NCBI GenBank assembly: GCA_964017195.1
Contig: OZ024900.1
Span: forward strand, 32,380,641 to 32,444,640
DNA length: 64,000 nt
Source: Siderastrea radians
Taxonomy: Eukaryota; Cnidaria; Anthozoa; Scleractinia; Rhizangiidae
Reading direction: 5' to 3'
This document shows, piece by piece, positions 45,301 through 55,439 of the stretch. The first letter of the stretch is position 1; the number at the start of each line of letters is the position of its first letter. The notes below the pieces were generated by a model. It was not told the DNA's origin and did no database searches. It worked only from the letters and a program-made list of their open reading frames with translations. Both the position numbers and the translations under genes were made by a program.

Positions 45301-48300
45301 ATTTAATAGGATTTCAACCATATGTAGACATACCAGCTAGAGCCACCTTGCAAAGAGAAGTTCTGCTCAATAACTTTTACTTGAATGGTCCCATTTGAGG
45401 ATTTCAAAAGTAAGCCGAACCACCTTATATTACGTGACTCCAAGTTATCAGTATGCTATTAAGTCTAACCATGCAAAACCAAGCGCTATAACTATGATAG
45501 ATTTTTACATTTTCGATGTTATTTTGTTTCTAGGGACTCTCTCCTCGCGAGGCTTGGACGTGGTCGAACGAAAAACACCGCAAGAGGTACTCCATGAACA
45601 AAACGAAGAAATGAGTCAAGACACGGAAAAGGTACATAAATATGCTGGAAAAAATTGATTCAAAATCGTGGATCTAAATTTTGAGACCTGTAGTCGTAAA
45701 CGCTGTTGAACAGTAATTTCGTTATGTGGAATCTTTCTTGTGTTGTGTTGGAATATAGTTTCAACCTTTTTAAGAGTAGTCTGAGAAAGCCGCAGCCGAC
45801 GTTTCCCGAGGTCGCCACTTGAGTCCTCGCAAAACGACATCTGAGTAACGAGCGCAGAAATTCCATACTGATGACGTATCACTACCCAGATCTTGGTAAT
45901 GCTTCTGTAATGCTTTTGATTGGCCGTGTCGCGAGGGAATTTTCTTTCAACCAATCAGAAGCACCACCAAGATCTGGGTAGTGGACGTCATCAGTATGGA
46001 ATTTCTGCGCTCGTTGCTCAGACGTCGTTTTGCGAGGGCTCAAGTAGCGACCTCGCGAAACGTCGGCTGTTTTCTCAGGCTATTTTAAGGGGCCGATTAC
46101 ATGAGGCGGTCTGGCTCGGTTTGCCGGGATCTCGGCACGTCTGTAAAACACACTAAAAATCAACTTTGCGATTACCTGGAAAAATCTCAGTCCGGCTAGC
46201 TGGGATCCCGGCATCGCGATGGCGGGATCTCGGCCAGCCGGGATGGAAATTTACCATGTAATCGCGATTGCCCTGCCAGCCCGGCTAGCCGGGCCAACAC
46301 TTTTTTTTCACTAAATTTCGCTTCAGAGCAAAATGGTTCTCCAGAATATCGATATTTCTATTTCTATATAACACGTACAGGCTTATCAGACCATAAAGCT
46401 ACGTAAAACTGAAAATAATGCACCAAAATAATGGATTAGGGAAAGTAAAAACACTGGATTCATTCTCTTTGATGTAGCCATATTTTCACACGACGGCGTC
46501 TCAATTTAGCCGCAGGCAAGCTGGCCCGCCTCATGTAATACCGGGCTGAGCAGTCATCTCGGTAGACCGAGCCAGCCCTGCTAACCGAGCCAGCCCGGCT
46601 CATGTAATCGGCCCCTAAGAGAGGAAATTTGAGAAATTAAGAAGAACAAAAAGCAACAACAGAATCCACTGTACTACGATCAGTTATGAAGAAGAATTTA
46701 CCTCACAAGTGTCGTCACTTTCAGGGAAAAGTTCATGTGCACACAGGCGGGCTTCAATCTGATACAGAGTACACAACAGTTGAAATCACAAACCAGACAA
46801 CAAGGTATGCCGTTTTAAACGCATAACATAGGCTCCATTTGCCACGATATTGCACTTGTCTACTTTGCAGATGAACATGATGTCACAAGAAAATTGCCTG
46901 AAAAGTCTCGGAATCTCAACCTTTTAGTGAAAACCTTTTTTGTTTTCTCAAGTAATGTTGTTTCAAGTGATCCCAAAAAATTAAAAAGTACGTGGAAATT
47001 TAAAGATGGAGACCGCCTTTGAAAATGGATTAAGTGTGGACAAGTGAAAGGGGTACTGAAAACGAAGACTTTCGAATAAGGTGACGGTGTACAAAAGATG
47101 TTATCGGTCGTTTTATTGTGGACATCAGATTAGAACCTGTTTCAACGGTTTTAACATTTACTTCAACATTCGCTCAAAAATCGACGAGCCAAATGTTGTC
47201 ACTGTGTTGTTCAAACGATTTCATTGAAGATTTTCTTCAATACGTTTAAATGTTGAAACTGTGGAAACGGCTTAATTGGGCCCTCAGGAAAAGAACTATA
47301 CAATTGTGTGGGCTTTCAAAGAAAAACGCGGGAGTTTGGACAAGTTTTAAAAAAACTTACGAAAACGCTGGTGTGGATATAGTTTCAGTCAACGTGTTCG
47401 GCTGAACCAGTGAAACTACTGACGACACTTTTGAAAACGCATAAGTGTGGACAGGATCCAAAATTGTTCTTCGCTACACTTAGCGTTCATCAAGATTTGT
47501 TGGCTTGAAAGGGCTGTTTCCATCCTAATAATGACATCATTATTTTATTGGTTTTTAGTAAAGAGCTTGTAAGTTTACTTCTGGCTAAGTGTGATGCTGG
47601 TTCAAAGGATTACAATCTTTTTTACATAGCAGTGGAAATTGGAATTCAAAAGAAAGGTAAACTGCTTATTTATTTATCAGCTTAATTTTGTCCAGTGAAA
47701 CTGTATAAATCGTCTAGACGACAATCATTTTTCTCCATACTGCGTTACACTTGACACTCAAACCTTGTTTCATCATCACGTGGTTCCAACTTTAGAGCGT
47801 GTCGTACGTAACTTCTCAACTGAAAGCAATACACTCTCGTCTCCGGAGACGCTTGGCCCTCTTAGCCGCGAGACGACTGGGCACGAGGACCCTTGGCGAG
47901 GACCCCTTGCCCAGTCGCCGGTGGCTCTGGGGACGAGAATGAAAGCCATCCAACATTACTTTACAAAGTGCTATTTGGTTCTCAGTATTTCCAAGGAAAA
48001 AATATTAGAAAAGATTTTTGTGAAAATATTTCTAGTACTTATTCGGCGATTAAGTGGTGGAAAACAACACTTCCCATCCCCAACCTAAATGAATAACCAT
48101 GGCTGTCACAATATTAAAAAGAACTCTCCTCTGTTGTAACTAGATTCCAGTCTTCCCATATCTCAGATGATGGTGCTAGCTGATGATGCCCGTCCTTTGG
48201 AGATTCAATCCCGTCAACCAACAGGGGAAGCCAAGTAAGTGAACAATGTCGTTTAATTAGACAGTAACAGAGAAACTTCAGTCGAAGAACTATTACTGAG

Positions 48301-51300
48301 AGCTATTAAAAACGCTTGATACTGATCTTAGGGTAGTGTGACTTAAACTCGACGCTTTTATTTCGCGCTGATAAACTTCCGTCTGTTTTTTTTTTGTAAA
48401 AGTTTGCGTATGCGGTTAGTTTTGGCAATGTTTACTCATCCGTTGGTGTGTACCGTAAACCTTGATCTGTAGCATGACATGCACGCGCAGCAACTAGCTT
48501 AGGTGCCATCTTGATTGCGAAAACCGAGAGAAAACTGGAAACGGAACTCAAAATTGTGACGTGTAAAAGGGGACAAAAGAATGACTATGATAAAGCATAA
48601 GGATATTGCTGGCATTTGATTCTCTTAAATTACAATAATTACCACTCTACAAGTGTTAGTAACAAAGTAAAGTCAGGCATAAGGCGGTTTGAAAAGGTAA
48701 TACCCGCGCTCGTGCAACCTTGCATGAATGCGTTACGCAAGAGTAATCATCTGCAACTCTCTTTTGGAAACAGTCACACAACATAACCACGTGAGCTGTT
48801 TTAAGTTCACATTATACTTTTTTTCGCGGTATACAACATGGATAAAGCAAACAACTGTGAACACGGTATTCGTGGCAACTTGATTTGCAACACGGCGCGG
48901 GGGCGGTTACCACCGAGAACTTTGGTTGCAGAGGAGGTGGAAATGGGAACGGCTCAGAGCTAAGAACTCTGTACTCTAATTCAGACCAAAATACATTATA
49001 AAATCCTTTGCAGATGAACATATTTGTATGGCTTAACCCTTTCACTTCCAAAAGTGCTTCAATTCAAAATTCAAGACTTATCCCAAATTTCGTTTTGGAA
49101 AATACTTACCTATAAATAGTACCATGTGAAAGTACTGCTGACGAGGTTTCATTTGAATAGTCACTCCATAGGATTTCAACCACAGACTCAAAAGTTAGAA
49201 TTACCGTAAATGTCTCCATAACTGACTCTAGGAGTGAAAGGATTGATCTTCCTTTCCCGCCCTCTCCACCCCCCTCCCCCGGTGGCAGCACGTTGAAACG
49301 TGGTGCCGATACGGTTCAGTTATAAACTCCAACGGCTTGCAGACAATAACAGTGCTCTTACATTTATATGCAGTTGAGTAATAACACACTAGGGGTGGAC
49401 ACAAAGTACGTGCACTAGTATATTTTATCCTTCTCATGCCCAACTGTTTTTGCATAATGTCGTTGACAAGCTATTGCACGGTAGTAGATGATTGGGTCGA
49501 TCGACTTAGTCTAATATCCGTAGACTCCCCATTTTATCATTGCTGACGTTCGCTCAAAATATTTCAGGTTTCATTTGAAGATGAGAAGTGGCGGATTGTT
49601 GCGCGTTCAAGCTGGAATTCTGAGCCCTGGGGTAAGTTTGTGGTTTGTTTAAAGAAATAAAATGAAGCAGTTTTGAGCTATCGAAATGATTGATTATAAA
49701 TGGCCTTATCTAAGTCATTAATGGCGTACCTCATCAAGGACAGCTTGTTTGCAGGATACTAAGCCCCATAATACTGGATCTTAGCAAACCAGAATCCAGA
49801 TACTTGTTGTATCAAATGGGCTTAGTTCATTGCTTATCTTTCAGGCAACCTACAAATGCGTGCAGATCTCTCGTCAAACCAGAGCTGATGAAGTCGTGAA
49901 GATGATTTTGTCCGGTTATGGCAGCGACGAGCCTCCAGAAAAGTTTGTTCTCGTGGAGAGTTTGTCAGATTCAGAAGGTAAGGGTAATAGCTTTTCAAAA
50001 CAATTCTTATTAACGATTAAGATACACTGATGTAATATTGGTGTTGAGAAACTAGTGGTACATCAAAGCAATGTATGCTAAATCTCAGTCTCAACGCTTC
50101 TTCGCCCAAACAATTGACCTTCCTCTTCTCGGGCACTTCTCCACTAGATAATATTTAAATCAATACTGACAAAATTTCGGGTTTTTCTGGTCACCTCACC
50201 AAAACGTGCAAATGTAGCTTTCTGTCAGTATGCTCTTTCATTTTAGGACTTAATTTTACCGAAGGATCATCAAGAAATTTTCTGCCTTGTTTGAAACAAT
50301 GCATCAAATAAACATCGTCACTAGAAATCTCTTGTATTTTGTACTGTAAATGGGTCATCGGGATTTTGTTTTGTTCAGGGCAGCCGGTTCGGCTAGATAA
50401 CGTTAAGTCAACATCAGCTTTCAGCTGTACCCATTTTGTAAACTGCTCAGTACAACAAATCAAGTATCGATTGGATGAAGTCGAAATCCACGTTATCTAC
50501 TTTTCCAGAGCAAAAGTGAAGAGGATGTTTGATTGATAACAAAAATTGGTTCAGTCATGACTGATGTGATTTTCTTTGCAGTTGGCCGCATCCTGGAAGC
50601 AGATGAGTGCCCGCTTGAAGTGCAGTCTCGGTGGGAACCTGGAGAACAGAGAACTTTCACTTTAACGCTAGCTGAGTTCGAGGTAAAAATCTTTCTTCAA
50701 ACCGAGTAACAAGGAGAGTTTTGTAAGGTTTCCTTGCTTCAGTAGTCAGCAGGGTAGGATAACATTTAATAGTTTATAGCCAGAGAAACAGGCCGTACAC
50801 CTTACGGAAATGAAGTGGTTTTATTAGTAAAACACTTCGACTCGATGCACGAGTAATGCCACCAGAAGATTTGTCACTGGGACATGCGCAGCAGTACCTT
50901 CTATCCAGTACTTCCTCGTCTCAAAACGCCGCGAAACTATTGGCCAGAGTATCGCGGCCTTTGGGAAAGAGCGCTGAAAAACGAATGCGCATGCCACCTT
51001 ATTTTTTACCGGAACCATATTTTCCCTGAAATTAAATGGTCACTAATTCTGGACCACAATTTAGTCTGTATAAGAGCTCAACTATAAGACATATTTCGTT
51101 TAATGCTATCTACTTGCAAGCCTGACGTACACAAGAACAATATCCTCTTGTTGTTTCTTTTGTTTTCTCATCACCAGTCTTCTTAGCATTGCATTGATGC
51201 TGTAAGGAGTTTTGAAATATTAATCACTCTCGTTGACTATTTTCAGGGCGTTCTCCTGAATGACGACAAGGAAATGACATCAAGTGGAGCAATCACCAGT

Positions 51301-54028
51301 CTAAACGAATCTTCCATTGAATACGTCAAGAACACTTTGAACGATCAGCAACATACCAGTTCTTCTCCCTCTGAAACAGAGGAAAAAGAGAATTTAGAGG
51401 CCGTCCGCAGGCGGAAAACTTCAATAGACGCGCTTGACCTACAAACTGTCAATCAAGCTACACAAGCTAAACGCAAAGTGTCACAGATCGACAACTTGAG
51501 ACACAAATTCCAGGAGTACCACAGGAAGCCCAGCAACGTGACTGCAGTTGATGAGTCGAACGTTTCCGGTTCGGATGAAGGACCAAAGAGGCGGAAAGTC
51601 TCGCAGATTGATCGTTTTAGAAGTAAGTTTCTTGCCTATGCGCAAAACGGCGGCAAAGGAGAAACACTCGGTGCCCTTAAAGAAAGTGATCATAGCAGTG
51701 GAAATACAAATAGAAGAAGCCCGCCTTCGCATGTGTCCTCAGACGGAGAAGACCTTCCGTGTTTTTCTTCATCTCCTCCAACTTACCTTCGCGATGATAA
51801 CAACAACAACAACAACAATAGCAACAACTTCGTCAATCTTTCCCAGCATAATGACAACAACAGTGAACTCAAACAAAATGATACGGCTCGTAAGAGATCG
51901 CATCCGCCCCGCCTCAGTTTAGCAAACGTTCTTCAATCTTCCAAGCTTGTAACAGTGACTTTAAATCGAGAGCAGGGAGAAGGCTGGGGCATAGAGCTGG
52001 TTCATGTCACCAAAACTGGCTCCTCGATGAGCCAAAACGACAATAGCTCGAAAGATGAGGAAAAAGTTGTTTATGTTCTCCACAACGGAAATGGACAAAA
52101 TTCGATTGTGAACACTTCTTCCACACTAGATTCCAGGGGGAATTTGTTTGCTCCATCTGAGACAAGCACTCCGCACTCTCCTGATTCCTCTGGGTCTAGC
52201 GAGCATGAAATAACGTCAATTTTAGGAACATCTCGCTCCAGCGTTAACATGGACAAACCTGGGGATGACATGCGGCATGCGGTACACAAACAAAACCTCA
52301 GAAGACGAATGGGAGTAACCCAGCCTTCTGGGCTGGTCCCTTCCGATGCAAGTCCCATTTTATCAAGACCTGGCTCGGCGCCTCACATGGGACAAATTAA
52401 TCCCCTTCCTCAGCGACCCTCTTCTGCGTTTGCTCAGTGGAGTAAAGAAGGGAGTCCCCCGCCTCGTCCTGGAGTGCGCATAGTTGCACTGACCGAGGGA
52501 GGGGTGGCAGCGAGGAGTGGTGAGGTCGCGATAGATGACTTGATTGTTGAGGTGAGTAAGTCAACTTAATCCATGGGAAAAGATTTATCCTGCCACCGAC
52601 ATTAATTTATGACTTTTTTAAGGGGGGGGGGGAGATTATTTTATAACTCCTCTCCCGTGTAGCCAATACACAATATTCACCTCTCTATCAAGGCGAGGCA
52701 TGGTGCACATTCTTACAAATAAATATTATTTGTATCTGAATTTGTATGCATGAGAACGGTATGAAGGGCTGTGCATAAGGTCTCTCGTTGAAAACGAGGA
52801 TAAAACCTTTTCGGAAATAGCCTAGTTTACAACTTTAATCTGGTTCGAGAGTCAAATGGAAGCTATTGAGCACTTTAGAGACAAAGGACTTCTGCCATAG
52901 AGACCCAAACTTAGTGCTATAATGTGACCAGAACCCGCACAAAAACTCTTTAAGTGTTGACGGGGCCAAGTTTGACTTTACGAGACCCCCCTTCCCTGTA
53001 TGTGCAATATGCCCTAGCGGACACTAATTTAGATCATGTAATCCTTACCACAGATTAACGGACACTTTGTTCTCAACTCTCCGCTCGAATCTGTGATCGC
53101 TGTAATGAAAGAAGCCCACACGGTGTCAATTGTGGTGGCTAGAGCCCAGGCTCCTGACCCAGAGGCAGAGGTAAGAAATATAGTGTTGCTATTTTCGGTG
53201 GTTTGTCCACGCCTTATACACGGCAAATAAAGTTTCCAAACCCGTGTCCTCTCTCCCTTGTATTTTTGTCCAAAAAAACAACAACAAACAAAATAGCCTG
53301 AGAAAACAGCCGTTTCGCGAGACGTCAGCTGTTTTCTCAGGCTACAAACAAAAATAAATAAAAACGAAAAACTTACTGTTGTTTTCTCGGAGGAGATAAC
53401 AGGAACCTTTAGATTCAGTTCGGAATTTTTACGCTCATAAGTCGTAAACAGATTTCCTTCTTTTAGCTTCCTACTCTACTAGTAAACACCAAGGAGTGAG
53501 GGCTCTGGTTTGAAATTCACAGGTCGTATCCAATCTCACACTTGTGTACTTCCCGTTTTCTCATTGGTTCATTATTTGCGTTTGTTACGATTGGCTTGAA
53601 TGAATACCTTGGTTTGGTTTTACGAAACTCAGTTGAAAACCGCTTTTCATATCCAATCAGTCGTCACATGACTGAAGGATAAGACAGGACACTTTATTTA
53701 ACGTGGAAACGTGTTTAACTGAAATAAGCGGGTTTTTGTCCTGTTCTGTTGCGCACCTCTTTGGTGCCTCGATCTTTTATCCCGGAAGAACGGTTAATTA
53801 ATGGTTCTTGTTATCCTTCCTGTTTTGCAGGAGAAAGAAAATACAGATTGCAAAGAAGACATCAGAGCGTTAACGTTGCAAATTCAGAACCTGGTCACAA
53901 AAGTTAGCGAAATGCAAAACGACTTGAAGAAGAAAGACGACAAGATAAAAACGCTGAAGAAAATGGTCAAGAAACACAGCGGGGACAGTAAAGGAAAAAT
54001 TTACCAGTCAGTTCAAGTCCTTGTATAA
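33305..54028 (+). CDS. SAM-RA-RA-PDZ-coiled-coil scaffold-type protein, 14 exons
   Basis: Exons: 33305-33341, 39188-39316, 39441-39491, 44795-44995, 45534-45631, 46725-46804, 47559-47656, 48180-48234, 49568-49631, 49845-49977, 50582-50682, 51247-52551, 53054-53170, 53831-54028. They join in phase to 888 residues. Residues ~30-95 form a SAM domain (VNEWNEREVHRWLKQKGLTK; NKVDGKVLL). Residues ~173-262 and ~262-348 look like tandem Ras-association folds; the second has ADECPLEVQSRW, typical of RA strands. Residues 403-471 carry three basic-Ser motifs (RRRKTSID, KRKVSQID, RRKVSQID). A PDZ domain starts near 582 (GWGIELV as carboxylate loop), is split by a disordered ~150-residue insert, and resumes at ~757-815. 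Residues 824-880 form a coiled coil. Likely a Ras/Rap effector or junction scaffold, by domain logic only. Exon 1 rests on phase; Met19 is an alternative start. Confidence 0.85.
34605..34665 (+). repeat. ~106-bp repeat, partial unit (scaffold intron 1)
   Basis: Matches AGTACTTTTCTGTAGTGTTG and TTTATTATACTGTGCAAGG, then diverges. Confidence 0.7.
34736..34796 (+). repeat. A/G-rich simple repeat (scaffold intron 1)
   Basis: AAAGAAAGAAAGAAA-type tract followed by an A-rich tail; a possible poly(A) relic of a retroelement, but no body is recognised. Confidence 0.8.
35184..35465 (+). repeat. ~106-bp repeat, about three units forward (scaffold intron 1)
   Basis: Units at 35184, 35283 and 35390 share GTACAAGGTGGTTCTAACTT and GAGTCTGTGGATGAAATCC landmarks. 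Confidence 0.9.
36040..36235 (+). repeat. Degenerate short tandem repeat around GGGCGACTTT
   Basis: About a dozen loosely spaced words of the type GGGCGACTTTGGG or GGTGACTTTAGG occur over ~190 bases within scaffold intron 1. The period is irregular, about 10-12 bases where intact. Confidence 0.7.
36974..37185. mobile_element. MITE with CTGGTTTCCATATGATCGC ends (scaffold intron 1)
   Basis: Left TAAGACTGGTTTCCATATGA and right TCATATGGAAACCAGCCTTA are inverted. An internal copy of the left end at about 37065 (GGCTGGTTTCCATATGAT) makes it composite. The right end matches window bases 1-68. Confidence 0.85.
37839..37984. mobile_element. Short palindromic MITE, GCCCCAGTTGTTCAAAA ends (scaffold intron 1)
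   Basis: GCCCCAGTTGTTCAAAA then TTGGATAGCGCTA on the left; TAGCGCTATCCAA then TTTTGAACAACTGGGGC on the right. The 146-bp element is almost fully self-complementary, with TATCCACTGGATA repeats in the middle. Confidence 0.88.
39492..44794 (+). other. Large intron 3 of the scaffold gene
   Basis: A 5.3-kb intron between the two halves of the SAM-domain coding sequence. It holds ~106-bp repeat units at 40150-40345 (forward) and 44440-44545 (reverse), a cluster of GTGGGAATTCAG words in both orientations at 40755-40850, and an A run at 41862-41877. No other gene is supported. Confidence 0.7.
45050..45430 (-). repeat. ~106-bp repeat, about four units reversed (scaffold intron 4)
   Basis: Landmarks CAGCATAATAAACAGCA and CTCAGTAGCTTTCATTAGAA recur. 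The later units are increasingly diverged (AGACATACCAGCTAGAGCC). Confidence 0.85.
45777..46082. mobile_element. MITE of the TAGCCTGAGAAAAC family, full copy (scaffold intron 5)
   Basis: Arms of about 130 bp are inverted: TAGTCTGAGAAAGCCG on the left, CGGCTGTTTTCTCAGGCTA on the right, with matching internal parts (AACGAGCGCAGAAATTCCAT and its complement). Another full copy is at 61278-61533 and a 51-bp remnant at 53294-53344. Confidence 0.9.
46086..46618. mobile_element. MITE with GGGGCCGATTACATGAG ends and TAA target duplication
   Basis: Left GGGGCCGATTACATGAG at 46089, right CTCATGTAATCGGCCCC to 46615, TAA on both sides. The inner part contains several CCGGCTAGCCGGG palindromes. It begins six bases after the previous element ends. 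Confidence 0.9.
49113..49205 (-). repeat. ~106-bp repeat, single diverged unit (scaffold intron 8)
   Basis: Recognised from GTGAAAGTACTGCTGACGAG and CCACAGACTCAAAAGTTAGA. Confidence 0.75.
53294..53344. mobile_element. 51-bp internally deleted MITE remnant (scaffold intron 13)
   Basis: TAGCCTGAGAAAACAGC and GCTGTTTTCTCAGGCTA are joined through only ~17 bases, leaving a short hairpin of the family seen in full at 45777-46082 and 61278-61533. Confidence 0.9.
53524..53646 (+). repeat. Partial relative of the TAGAGCGG-ended element (scaffold intron 13)
   Basis: TCATTGGTTCATTATTTGCG, then ACGATTGGCTTG, GGTTTTACGAAACTCAG and TTGAAAACCGCTTT, in the order seen at 1230-1327. The left half is lost or unrecognisable. 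Confidence 0.65.
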
Positions 54029-54039
54029 CGGGAAACCAT

Positions 54040-54515
54040 TACAGCCAAATGAAAGTGTTAACACCTTAGGGTTTCACTCAGACTCAAAAGTTAGACGTTA
54101 GATTTCATGCACGGACTCAAAAGTTAGAACTACTTACAGCATGATAAACAGCACCACAGGAAAGTACTGCTCAGTAGCTTTCACTTGAATGCTCGCACTT
54201 TAATTTAGGGTTTCGTCCACAGATTCAAAAGTTAAAAACACCTTGTACAGCATAATAAACAGCACCACAGGAAAGTACTACTCAGTTGCTTTCATTTGAA
54301 TGGTCACATTTTAGGATTTCATTCACAGACTCAAAAGTTAGAACCACCTTGTACAGCATAATAAACAGCACCACAGGAAAGTACTGCTCAATAGCTTTTT
54401 GTTAAATGGTCACACTTTAGGATTTCATCCACAGCCTCAAAAGGGAGAACCAGCTTGAACAGCACAATAGATAAAACGGCACCACAGGAAAGTACTGCTC
54501 AAACGCTTTCACTTT
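54040..54515 (-). repeat. ~106-bp repeat, about five units in the scaffold gene's 3' UTR
   Basis: Units begin about 12 bases after the stop codon and continue to 54515. An AATAAA at 54587-54592 follows, so if that signal is used the repeats are part of the mature mRNA, in the antisense direction of the repeat's open frame. Confidence 0.88.
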
Positions 54516-54586
54516 CATTGTGTTTGTACAGCTTCTCTTGTTATCTCACGGCTCAAAGGAGACACTAGAAAGTTTATCAAACATGT

Positions 54587-54592
54587 AATAAA
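54587..54592 (+). terminator. Candidate polyadenylation signal of the scaffold gene
   Basis: AATAAA about 560 bases after the stop. Further AATAAA words occur near 54764 and 54905, so the real end is uncertain. Confidence 0.45.
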
Positions 54593-55439
54593 AGAAGTAA
54601 ATTAGTAGACGTAATATTTACGTCTTTGATATTTAATCCGTAACGGTGAATCCGACCAGAGTATACTTTAAGAAAACTCATTCAAAGAACAAGAATGTTG
54701 TGAAAGCAGAGAAAACGTCAGGGAAAAAATGTAAGATTGAACATGAAACAATTAATAATGTTTGAATAAATTAGGTATATATTTTTAAAAACATAGATTC
54801 GTCTATATAAACATCATGGACATAAAACAGAATTTCATTGTAAAAAGTTCAATTATTTTGTATAACAAGGTGTAACTAACAGTGTAAAAACCAATTTATA
54901 CTGCGGTAAATAAACAGTTTTCTAAACGAAGTCCATGACTATTTACAATGACCAAGTTTGATGAGAAACTTTTCTTACGCCTTCCCAGCTGGCATCTCCA
55001 CCGAACAATCAGCTTTGGTGTAAGCATGTGTGAAGGAACCCTCAAAACGAGGAAATAACAACACAAACCGGGGGATCGGGGGTCGGGGAAGCGATGAATG
55101 ACTAAATCAAGTTGTTGGCAGATAACGAAAAAGTTGGAGTGCTTGTGTTATTTCGGACTGGGTAATAAGCAGAAAGCCTACAGACAGTTCCGTGGCGTTT
55201 CGTGTTACGTTGGGGTACGTACTTTCGCGGCAATTGCACCATTTATGATTGGGCAATGTGAGTTGAAAACTCTTCGGGTACTTTCATGGCAAAGTGCGGA
55301 GGGCTTGTGTTATTTTTGATTGGAAAATTATACTTGTAACTCTTCGGACACTTTTCGTCGAAATGTTCGGAGTTCTTGTGCTATCTCTAATTAGACAATA
55401 GGAATCGGAAGCCATTCGAGTACTATCAAGGCCTTCAGT
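54593..55439. other. Convergent intergenic stretch
   Basis: Between the convergent scaffold gene and CWC25. AT-rich up to about 54950, then less so. The frame at 55098-55319 has no family signal. Words of the type ACTTTCGTGGCAA/ACTCTTCGGGTAC recur at about 55215, 55270 and 55345, loosely repetitive. Confidence 0.4.

Noticed and set aside
51548..51922. Plus-strand 124-residue frame overlapping the scaffold gene
   Set aside because: Shadow of the long exon 12; the main frame joins all neighbouring exons in phase.
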